Assembly: GCA_003162235.1 (NCBI GenBank)
Contig: PMMN01000040.1
Coordinates: 2,685-18,186 of the forward strand
From: Actinomycetota bacterium
GTDB lineage: Bacteria > Actinomycetota > Thermoleophilia > Gaiellales > Gaiellaceae
Length of the DNA: 15,502 bases
Reading direction: 5' to 3'
Shown here one piece after another: positions 6,035 through 12,154 of this stretch (its first letter is position 1; each line of letters starts with the position of its first letter). The notes below the pieces were generated by a model. The model made no database searches. It worked only from the letters and a program-made list of their open reading frames with translations, and was not told the origin of the DNA. A program made the position numbers and the translations under genes.

Positions 6035-6742
6035 ATGCCCGGAAGCGATTTCAGCGTCGAGACGCTCAGCCTCAAGCAGGTCGCCAAGACAATCGACCAC
6101 TCGCTGCTGCGCCCCGAGCTCGATACCAAAGAAGTCCGGGCCGGCTGCGCGCTGGCTCGCGCCTACGACGTCGCCTCGGCCTGCGTCAAGCCCTGCGACG
6201 TGGTGCTCGCGCGGGAGCTGCTCGCCGGCTCCGACGTGAAGGTGAGCACGGTGATCGCCTTTCCGCATGGCTCCTCGACCACCGCCGTCAAGGCCTTCGA
6301 GGCCGGGCAGGCGATCGCCGAAGGCGCCGAGGAGCTGGACATGGTGCTGAACATCGGCCGGCTGCGCTCGGGCGCCACCGGCGAGGTGCGCGCCGACATC
6401 CAGGCCGTCGTCGAGGTTGCCGCCGGGCGGGCGCTGGTCAAGGTCATCCTCGAGAACGCCTACCTCGACGAGGCGCAAAAACTGCTCGGCTGCCACCTGA
6501 GCGAGGAGGCCGGTGCCGACTTCGTCAAGACCTCGACCGGCTTCGCGCCCTCGGGCGCCACGATCGAAGACCTGCGCCTGATGCGCTCGGCCGTTTCGCC
6601 CCGAGTCGAGGTCAAAGCCGCCGGCGGCGTGCGTACGCTCGACGCGCTGATCGAGGCGATCAACGCCGGCGCAACCCGCGTCGGCGCCACGGCGACGCAA
6701 ACGATTCTCGAGGAGTTCAAGAACCGTAAAGCGCAGCTCTGA
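6035..6742 (+). CDS. deoC: Deoxyribose-phosphate aldolase
   Basis: This 235-residue class I aldolase (EC 4.1.2.4) cleaves 2-deoxyribose 5-phosphate to glyceraldehyde 3-phosphate and acetaldehyde in deoxynucleoside catabolism. The catalytic residues of the family are all present: Asp102 in EELDMVLNIG, the Schiff-base Lys165 in FVKTSTGF, and Lys194 in VEVKAAGG. The KTIDHSLLRPE motif near the N terminus (18-28) is also typical, and length is normal. No other deo gene (deoA, deoD, cdd) is adjacent, so it appears monocistronic. It begins 77 nt after tRNA-Trp but probably from its own leaderless promoter. The 239 nt after it contain no gene I can support. Confidence 0.96.
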   Translation: MPGSDFSVETLSLKQVAKTIDHSLLRPELDTKEVRAGCALARAYDVASACVKPCDVVLARELLAGSDVKVSTVIAFPHGSSTTAVKAFEAGQAIAEGAEELDMVLNIGRLRSGATGEVRADIQAVVEVAAGRALVKVILENAYLDEAQKLLGCHLSEEAGADFVKTSTGFAPSGATIEDLRLMRSAVSPRVEVKAAGGVRTLDALIEAINAGATRVGATATQTILEEFKNRKAQL

Positions 6743-6981
6743 GCTCCAAGCTCGCCCGGCTCCTGGCGGTCATCGCCCTTACGAAGCGGCGGCGTCGCTG
6801 CCAGATCTCTGCGAAAAGGCGACACAGGGAAGTAGCAACCCGAAGAAACCCCTCCCTCTCGCACTCAATCCTGTCAATATCCCTCAGTTCAGGGACGAAA
6901 GCTCATAACAACAGCGCGAATCTGCGATAAGAACACTGTCCCCCCGTAATACGGCTGGACCCGATCCGGCGGTGAGGTACT

Positions 6982-7401
6982 TTGGCATCCGAACTTGAGC
7001 AACAGCTCGGTCAACTCGATGAGCTTCTCGGACTGCTCGATGCGAGTGCGCTCCGTAGCGCGCAGGAGGCGCTCGAGTACCAGATCGCCGAGCTCAGCGA
7101 GAGGCTCGAGGTGACGCGGCAGGCGCTAGCCCAGGCGCAGGCTCAGCGCCGCCGGCTCGCCCGCGCCCGCCTTCTGCTCGAGGAGTCGGCCCACGAGACC
7201 AACGGTAACGGTGACCCCGCATTTCAGCCGGTATCGTCGCCTGCAAAGCCTCAACCCGCGGTAAGCCCGCCGCAACCGCCGACCGCAACCGCGCCGTTCG
7301 TTGCCGAGCGCCGGCTGGTCGAAGAGCGCCGCGCAAACGGCGAACGCCGCCAGAGCGATGATCGGCGCAAGGGCCAGCGACTGCCTCCGGCGATCCAGTA
7401 A
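6982..7401 (+). CDS. Coiled-coil protein with C-terminal ERRxxx hexad repeat, unknown function
   Basis: This 139-residue protein starts at TTG 6982, chosen because GAGG lies about 5 nt upstream. Residues 1-70 are predicted to be a long helix or coiled coil, with regular Leu and many Glu/Gln/Arg. Residues 71-107 are a Pro/Ala-rich flexible linker. Residues 109-129 hold four exact 6-residue units beginning ERR, ERR, ERR and DRR. It has no signal peptide, membrane segment or enzyme motif. It converges on the cyclic-di-GMP gene with 19 nt between stop codons. An adaptor or scaffold role is only a guess. Confidence 0.7.
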   Translation: MASELEQQLGQLDELLGLLDASALRSAQEALEYQIAELSERLEVTRQALAQAQAQRRRLARARLLLEESAHETNGNGDPAFQPVSSPAKPQPAVSPPQPPTATAPFVAERRLVEERRANGERRQSDDRRKGQRLPPAIQ

Positions 7402-7420
7402 CACTTCGGACTCCGGATCG

Positions 7421-9589
7421 TCAAACAGGCGTCGCCAGCACGCGTTCCGCCTCGCCGAGATCGGCCTCGTCGAACATCAGAAAGGCCATCGCGACGTCCG
7501 GATCGAACTGTGTCCCGCGGCCGGCGAGGAGCTCGGCCCGCGCTTCGCCGACCGTCATGGCCGGAGCGTAAGAGCGCTGCCTTCGCATCGCGTCCCAAGC
7601 GTCGCAGCAGAAGACGATGCGTGCCTCGGTCGAGATCTCGTCCTTACTCTTGCCGTACGGGTAGCCGCGCCCGTCGAAGCGCTCGTGGTGCTCGCGGATG
7701 ATCGGTGCCACGCTCTCGAGCTTCGGAACCAGCTCGACCAGGGTGGCTCCCCTCTCCGGGTGCTCCCGTACGAGCTCCCACTCGACCTCCGTGAGCGGTC
7801 CGTGTTTGATCAGGATCGATTCAGGCAGAGCGCTCTTTCCGACATCGTGGAAGCGCGTCGCCAGAGCGCAACGACGTTGTGCCTGATCGTCCAGCCCGAG
7901 CGACCGAGCGACCAGCTCGGCCCAGCGCTCCATCCTTTCCGCGCGAAAAGTGCACTCGCCCAAGGGCGCAGCTACCTCCGTCGCGAAGCTGCCGTCGGGC
8001 TCTCCCGGCATTCCCATCTCGTACTTCGGAACTCTGTATGGCGTCGTTGCGTACTCGCTGGTCCGCATGGCACGATCCACTCCGAGCTCGCTCACACGAA
8101 TCAGGTTTCTACCCTGCTCCTTGGCCCAGTAGAGAGCGGAATCGGCGGCCTCTAGCAGACCCCGCGTACTACTCGCATCCTCTGGCCAGCAAGCTCCTCC
8201 GATCGAGATCGTGACGATCTCCCCGCGACCGCCAGGAACGTAGAACGGCGCCTCTTCGAGGGCACGCCGGCAGCGCTCACCGATCTCCTTCAGAAGCTCC
8301 TTGTTGCCGCCAGGGAGCAGCACCACGAACTCCTCGCCGCCGTAGCGGGCGACGAGGTCGCCGTTCCTGACCGCTCCCAGCAGTCTTCGCGCGACCTCGC
8401 GCAGCACGCTGTCGCCGACCAGATGCCCGTACCTGTCGTTGATCCGCTTGAAATGGTCGAGGTCGCAGAGGAGAATCCCCACCGGCTCCTGCGAGCGGCC
8501 ACCGCGATCGAGCTCGAGCTGCAGCTCGGCGTCGAGAAAGCGCCTGTTGTAGAGACCGGTCAGGGAGTCCATGACCGCCAGCTGCTCCTGCTCGTGCAGT
8601 GCCCGTTCGAGCTGCTCGGAGTGCCGGTGCCTTTCGAGAGCGTGCGTGAGCAGGCGAAGCATGAGCAGTGCGGAAATGGCACTCGCCACAGTGAACCCGG
8701 AGAGCTGCTTACCTCGCTCGAAAGCAAACGCGGCGTAGGCGAGCGCCGCGGCGTAGGCGACGATAACGACCGCAAGCCGTGCCATTCCCAGTTCGAGCAA
8801 GCGTCGCTCCCTCGGAATGACAGTCCCGCCGATACAAGCCGCGGCGGCGATGATGAGTAGAGCGCGTAGCTCCCAACCGCTGAGCGCGGCCGCCGTGCCT
8901 CCTCCCGCAAGCAAATGGCGCGCCGCCAGCAGATCGCCGGCGAATCCCGCCGCGATTGCCGTCAAGAGCACGTAGAGCCAGCTCGTTTTCACAGGAGCCG
9001 CATACACGGCGAGCGACGCGGCGACGAGAACTACTCCAGCCAGCACGGGTACCAGCAGCTGAGGTAGAAGCGCAGCGCCGCCGGCGCCGCCGAGTCGCGG
9101 CAGAACGAGCAGTTCAAGCCAGGGCGCGCACAAGGCGACGGCTACTACTGCCGCGTCGAACAGGCCGAGTGCCCAGACGATCGCTGAGGAGCCCGCAAGA
9201 ACGCGCAGCGCGGCCAGGAGTAGCAGCGAGTAGGCCGCCAGCGTGAAGACGCCGCTCAACAGCCACTGCTTATCGGCACTCGAGTCCAAGAGCCCTATGA
9301 GCAGACGTCCGCCTTCGCCGCCGATCCAGAACATGCAGACAACCGGTACGAGCCACCAGATCGGCTGCACCAACCGAGAGCTGCGACGTGCGGCCAGTTG
9401 AGCGGCGATACCGGCAAGCGCAAGCGATCCGAGCAGAACGCCCTCTCTGATACTCGCTCCACCCGGGTGCAGTAGATAGCTCGCAACGAAAGCGAGCGCC
9501 AAGAGCAATAACAGCTCCGCGGCGAGGATCACCTCGGGGCGCCGACCCCTCAGATCACCGTCGATCTGCGAGCCGTTCGCTTCCATCAC
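7421..9589 (-). CDS. Membrane GGDEF + HD-GYP protein (cyclic-di-GMP turnover)
   Basis: This 722-residue protein has about eight to ten hydrophobic segments from 20 to 314, then GGDEF (about 335-500) and HD-GYP (about 540-715). The GGDEF domain looks active: GGEEF (417-421), DSLTGLYNRR (341-350), metal Asp376 and an intact I-site R-N-G-D (408-411) five residues upstream. The HD-GYP domain keeps Glu545, HD581-582 with Lys585, His610, His634-His635, DGRGYP (639-644) and Asp663. The first ligand His of the usual H-x-x-R-V motif is Arg549. It may therefore make cyclic-di-GMP while its phosphodiesterase is reduced or regulatory. The start could be GTG 9589 or the next codon, ATG 9586; a weak GGGAC favours the ATG. 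No known sensor domain is recognised in the membrane part. Confidence 0.9.
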   Translation of the reverse strand: MMEANGSQIDGDLRGRRPEVILAAELLLLLALAFVASYLLHPGGASIREGVLLGSLALAGIAAQLAARRSSRLVQPIWWLVPVVCMFWIGGEGGRLLIGLLDSSADKQWLLSGVFTLAAYSLLLLAALRVLAGSSAIVWALGLFDAAVVAVALCAPWLELLVLPRLGGAGGAALLPQLLVPVLAGVVLVAASLAVYAAPVKTSWLYVLLTAIAAGFAGDLLAARHLLAGGGTAAALSGWELRALLIIAAAACIGGTVIPRERRLLELGMARLAVVIVAYAAALAYAAFAFERGKQLSGFTVASAISALLMLRLLTHALERHRHSEQLERALHEQEQLAVMDSLTGLYNRRFLDAELQLELDRGGRSQEPVGILLCDLDHFKRINDRYGHLVGDSVLREVARRLLGAVRNGDLVARYGGEEFVVLLPGGNKELLKEIGERCRRALEEAPFYVPGGRGEIVTISIGGACWPEDASSTRGLLEAADSALYWAKEQGRNLIRVSELGVDRAMRTSEYATTPYRVPKYEMGMPGEPDGSFATEVAAPLGECTFRAERMERWAELVARSLGLDDQAQRRCALATRFHDVGKSALPESILIKHGPLTEVEWELVREHPERGATLVELVPKLESVAPIIREHHERFDGRGYPYGKSKDEISTEARIVFCCDAWDAMRRQRSYAPAMTVGEARAELLAGRGTQFDPDVAMAFLMFDEADLGEAERVLATPV

Positions 9590-9597
9590 GCCGTCCC

Positions 9598-9613
9598 GGC
9601 TCCGACCGGAGCC
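9598..9613 (-). promoter_or_regulatory. Small hairpin at the ribosome site of the GGDEF/HD-GYP gene
   Basis: GGCTCCG (9598-9604) pairs with CGGAGCC (9607-9613). In the mRNA the hairpin ends just before GGGACGGC and the GTG/ATG start pair, so it could affect ribosome loading. This is inferred from position alone. Confidence 0.3.
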
Positions 9614-9798
9614 CTCGCGTACGTCACGCGGCCAAGCGCGCGGAAGCAGGATCCGGTTCGGAACCCGTCATCTCGATGGCGATACGAGTCTCTGCGGCGG
9701 AAGACATCGCCAGCCCCCGCCGCCGGTCGAATTTGGCACGACACAAGCCAGCTCCTGCCGTGGGGGGAGAAGCAGCAATTGTAAATGGGACAGCGGTC

Positions 9799-9843
9799 GT
9801 TTTCGCCTCTCGTCCCTCGTTCGAGGGACGAGAACCGCAAAAC
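9799..9843. repeat. 45-nt palindrome (12-bp perfect stem plus outer GTTTT/AAAAC stem)
   Basis: Bases 9808-9819 pair perfectly with 9822-9833. Outside this, GTTTT (9799-9803) pairs with AAAAC (9839-9843), and GC with GC, across small bulges. It has no flanking T-run on either strand beyond the paired arm, so a standard terminator is unlikely. It could be a REP-type palindrome or a protein-binding site. Confidence 0.6.
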
Positions 9844-9999
9844 ATCACTCATACGAGGGACGCCTTCGATCACCCCTAGATCCTGTGCGGGCGGCTTGGC
9901 ATGTGGCTTTTCGAGCTCTTCGGCTCGCCGGAAGGAGATCCAGGCGCGGCACTCAGTTAGCGTTGGAAAGGCTGCGGCGTGGCAAAACGCGATCGCCGT

Positions 10000-10311
10000 T
10001 CAGAGCAGTTTCTGCAACTGCATCGCCGCGCCGAGATCGCCTTTCAATCTCAGCTTGCCGCTGAGATAGGCAGGGAGAGCCGAGATCTCACCTTTGATCA
10101 CCTTCGAGTACGTCTCTTCGCTGGCCGAGATGGTGCAATCAGCGCTCTCGTCGCTGCCCGGGCTCACCGACACTTTCCCTTCCTCGACCCTGACCGTCCA
10201 AGCGTTGCCGCCTTCGAGCGAAAAAACATAGGTTGCGCGGACGCCTGACAGATCCCGCCCGGCAGCGTACTCGGGAAGAGAGGCGAAGAAGGTGTCGAAC
10301 TCGCTACTCAT
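10000..10311 (-). CDS. SCP2 sterol-transfer domain protein
   Basis: This 103-residue protein is a single SCP2 domain, a small lipid-binding fold with a hydrophobic pocket. Typical features are the N-terminal helix with FFASLPEY, the strand pair with W-T-V-R-V-E-E-G-K-V, the D-C-T-I-S-A-S-E-E-T-Y turn (58-68) and the C-terminal KGEISALPAYLSGKLRLKGD (73-92) before a final helix. The ligand in bacteria is generally unknown. The ATG at 10311 has no strong ribosome site. The gene follows the 70-residue gene on the same strand by 80 nt and may share its transcript. Confidence 0.85.
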   Translation of the reverse strand: MSSEFDTFFASLPEYAAGRDLSGVRATYVFSLEGGNAWTVRVEEGKVSVSPGSDESADCTISASEETYSKVIKGEISALPAYLSGKLRLKGDLGAAMQLQKLL

Positions 10312-10391
10312 CGATCTGGGTCCGGATACCGGCGACGGATTACCGGTTTGCTCCGCGGGGCGTCGATCTACGCGATGAGCCTAGCGCCTGG

Positions 10392-10604
10392 TCAGGCAGC
10401 GCGCGTGACCGGCTGCACCAGGTAACGCCTTATCAACGCGTGCGATAACTCGTACTGGCAGCGGCCGAGCTCTAGTCTGTTGCGCTCGAGCAGATCGCGG
10501 CTGCCGGCGTTTTCGCGAAGCCGTTCCCGCTCGCAGGCAAGGCGCGCGAGGCTCAGCTGGAGTTGCTCCGGACTGGACTGAGAACCATCGAAACTGGACT
10601 GCAT
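10392..10604 (-). CDS. Small helical protein of unknown function
   Basis: The predicted product has 70 residues, almost all helical, with many Leu, Glu and Arg. The central part reads L-x-R-L-A-C-E-R-E-R-L-R and then L-L-E-R-N-R-L-E-L-G-R, which suggests a two-helix hairpin. No catalytic motif, signal peptide or membrane segment is seen. ATG 10604 is preferred because AAGGAG lies 8 nt upstream; a GTG at 10610 would be too close to that site. The divergent neighbour is the OmpR-type regulator. I do not recognise a named family. Confidence 0.65.
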   Translation of the reverse strand: MQSSFDGSQSSPEQLQLSLARLACERERLRENAGSRDLLERNRLELGRCQYELSHALIRRYLVQPVTRAA

Positions 10605-10707
10605 CTCCACCGCTCCTTCACGAGACGAGAATGGCTTCCATGAGAATGGTCGCGCTCCTGCCTTAGAGGACTCTGAGATGTGTGTAAGAGTTCGCGAAGA
10701 CTCGATA

Positions 10708-10727
10708 GCGAGCGCTTCGGCGCTCGC
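10708..10727 (+). repeat. 8-bp hairpin with TTCG loop upstream of the regulator gene
   Basis: GCGAGCGC (10708-10715) pairs perfectly with GCGCTCGC (10720-10727) around TTCG. The 3' arm can instead pair upstream: GTTCGCGA (10690-10697) matches TCGCGAAC (10724-10731). It lies in the divergent gap just upstream of the regulator's -10 box, so an operator is more likely than an RNA element of that gene. Confidence 0.5.
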
Positions 10728-10744
10728 GAACGGTCGCCAGCGGT

Positions 10745-10750
10745 TACTCT
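10745..10750 (+). promoter_or_regulatory. -10 box for leaderless regulator mRNA
   Basis: TACTCT is followed by 6 bases and then the ATG at 10757. There is no Shine-Dalgarno site. This is the same arrangement as at the sigma factor and deoC. Confidence 0.45.
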
Positions 10751-10756
10751 GCGCAA

Positions 10757-11446
10757 ATGCGTATCTTGGTCGTGGCCGAGGACGCCGATCGGCTCTGCCG
10801 GGCTCTCGAAGAAGGCGGCTGTGAAGCCGTCGTCAGAACTCGGAGCGGCGAAGCCGAGCATCTGCTCCTCTGCGAGCGTTTCGACGTCGTCATCTTCCAC
10901 CCCCGCTCGACCGATCCCTACTTTCTGAACCGGATGTTGCGCGAGTATCCGGGCAGAGCCCTGATCGCCTGGCTTCATTCCTCGTCGTCGACGCGCGTAG
11001 GTGAGCTACTAGAGGCCGGCGCCGATGAGGTGCTGGACGGCACGATGGACAACGGCGAGATCCTGGCGCGAGTTCGCAATGCCGCCCGGCACGGCCGCCG
11101 CCCCGCCGAGCTCGAGCTCGAGCTCGGTCATCTGCTGATCGTTTCTCCGAGCGGAAAGTCCAGCTGGCGTGGAGAGCCGCTCGCGCTTACCCGCCGCGAG
11201 CGTGGTGTTTTGCTCGCGCTGGCAGAGGCGGCGGGCGAGACGGTTCCGCGCGACGTCATCTACCGCAAGGTCTGGGGCTACAGCATGATCCGCGGAGATC
11301 GCTCGGTCGACGTCTACGTGAAACGGCTTCGCGACAAGCTCGCTCAGGCCGGAGTCGAGCTGCGTATTCGCACCGCGCCCGGTGTCGGTTACCATCTCGC
11401 GCTCCCGGTCGCCGAGCCGGGTGAGGTGACCGTAGCCGTTCTGTAA
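10757..11446 (+). CDS. OmpR/PhoB-type regulator with degenerate receiver domain
   Basis: This 229-residue protein has a receiver-like domain (about 1-112) and an OmpR-type winged helix (about 135-217). The winged helix contains LTRRERGVLLALAEAAGE, then RSVDVYVKRLRDKL and the wing APGVGYHL. The acidic pair Glu8-Asp9 remains. The phospho-acceptor position at the end of the third strand is His48 (DVVIFHP instead of a D-x-x-x-x-D-x-x-x-P pattern), and the conserved Lys near the end of the receiver is missing (GADEVLDGT). Ordinary phosphorelay control is therefore unlikely. No histidine kinase is adjacent. The gene directly precedes the DUF47-PiT phosphate operon, so it may regulate phosphate uptake; that link is inferred from position. 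Confidence 0.88.
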   Translation: MRILVVAEDADRLCRALEEGGCEAVVRTRSGEAEHLLLCERFDVVIFHPRSTDPYFLNRMLREYPGRALIAWLHSSSSTRVGELLEAGADEVLDGTMDNGEILARVRNAARHGRRPAELELELGHLLIVSPSGKSSWRGEPLALTRRERGVLLALAEAAGETVPRDVIYRKVWGYSMIRGDRSVDVYVKRLRDKLAQAGVELRIRTAPGVGYHLALPVAEPGEVTVAVL

Positions 11447-11458
11447 CCGATTCGTAAC
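11443..11458 (+). promoter_or_regulatory. Candidate Pho-box-like direct repeat before the DUF47-PiT operon
   Basis: GTAAC occurs at 11443-11447 and 11454-11458, exactly 11 bp apart, the helical spacing that PhoB-type regulators use. The first copy overlaps the regulator's own TAA stop. A TAGCGT -10-like box is at 11480-11485, which places the second repeat over or just upstream of the -35 region. Confidence 0.4.
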
Positions 11459-11479
11459 GCTGACCTCCGCGGGCGCCAT

Positions 11480-11485
11480 TAGCGT
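11480..11485 (+). promoter_or_regulatory. Possible -10 box of the DUF47-PiT operon
   Basis: TAGCGT fits TANNNT and would give a leader of about 30 nt containing the AAGGAG ribosome site of the DUF47 gene. The lack of a good -35 hexamer is compatible with activator dependence on the GTAAC repeat. Confidence 0.35.
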
Positions 11486-11522
11486 GAGGGCTGACGGTCA
11501 ATCCGACCAAGGAGAGTCAGGG

Positions 11523-12143
11523 ATGCGGTTCTCTCTCGTCCCACGGCAGGCCCAGTTCTACGACCTCTTCGCTCAAGCCGGTAACAACGCACTCGACGCG
11601 GCTCGACTCGTCGAACGACGCTTCCAGAGCATTCCCGACCGAACCGTCGGGCAAGAGGCGGTCACCGACCTCGAGCACAAGGGCGACGACATCACGGCCG
11701 AGATCATCGGCCTGCTCAATACGCAGTACGTAACGCCGCTCGACCGCGAGGACATCTACGCCCTCGCAAGCGCGATCGACACGGTCGTCGACTATCTCGA
11801 CGACGCCTCCGAGCTGATCGACGTCTACCACATCGAGAGTCCGATGGAGCAGGCCGTCGAGCAGTGCCGGATTCTGGTCGGTTCGACCGTGCACCTGGCG
11901 AACGCGCTCAACGGGCTGCGCGGACTGCGCGGCGTTCAGAAGGAACTGGTCGCGCTCAAGAAGCTCGAGGACGAGGGCGACGCGATTGCCCGCGATGCGA
12001 TCGGCGCTTTATTCGAGGACGAGAAAGTCAGCCCGCGGCTGATCATCCAATGGAAGGACATCTTCGAGGCACTCGAGGAGGCCATCGACTCGGCCGAGAA
12101 GGCAGCTCACCTGATCGGCAATATCGTTGTCAAGAATGGCTGA
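11523..12143 (+). CDS. PhoU-like DUF47 protein, partner of PiT transporter
   Basis: This 206-residue, all-helical protein belongs to the DUF47 (PhoU-like, TIGR00153) group. Members of this group are usually encoded with PiT transporters and are thought to modulate phosphate uptake. Acidic helix motifs typical of PhoU folds are visible: TDLEHKGDDITAEI near 42-55, PLDREDIYALASAIDTVVDYLDDASE near 66-91, and KLEDEGDAIARDAI near 141-154. ATG 11523 is chosen because AAGGAG lies 8 nt upstream; an ATG-like extension to 11484 lacks support. The stop is 11 nt before the PiT start, so the two form an operon. Confidence 0.92.
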   Translation: MRFSLVPRQAQFYDLFAQAGNNALDAARLVERRFQSIPDRTVGQEAVTDLEHKGDDITAEIIGLLNTQYVTPLDREDIYALASAIDTVVDYLDDASELIDVYHIESPMEQAVEQCRILVGSTVHLANALNGLRGLRGVQKELVALKKLEDEGDAIARDAIGALFEDEKVSPRLIIQWKDIFEALEEAIDSAEKAAHLIGNIVVKNG

Positions 12144-12154
12144 GTAGGCGCCGG

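Larger units (their letters stand above)
9590..9999. other. 410-nt gap between SCP2 gene and GGDEF/HD-GYP gene
   Basis: Both flanking genes are on the minus strand. Frames in the gap are short, overlap each other and lack start support, so I call no gene. It contains a 45-nt palindrome (9799-9843), a 9-nt direct repeat CGAGGGACG (9822-9830 and 9854-9862), and a 7-bp hairpin at 9598-9613. I looked for a cyclic-di-GMP riboswitch core (GACGCAAAGCC type) upstream of the GGDEF gene and saw none. Confidence 0.6.

Noticed and set aside
6743..6981. Possible small gene on the minus strand after deoC (open stretch with an Arg-rich translation)
   Set aside because: No usable start codon with a ribosome site or -10 box, and no recognisable family. 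The longer frame at 6460-6864 runs antisense through deoC.
9590..9780. Possible cyclic-di-GMP riboswitch before the GGDEF/HD-GYP gene
   Set aside because: I looked on the minus strand for the conserved class I core and the class II pattern and found neither.
9586..9873. Short frames in the gap upstream of the GGDEF gene, and a plus frame at 9785-10069
   Set aside because: They overlap each other or neighbouring genes, contain the palindrome, and lack start signals.
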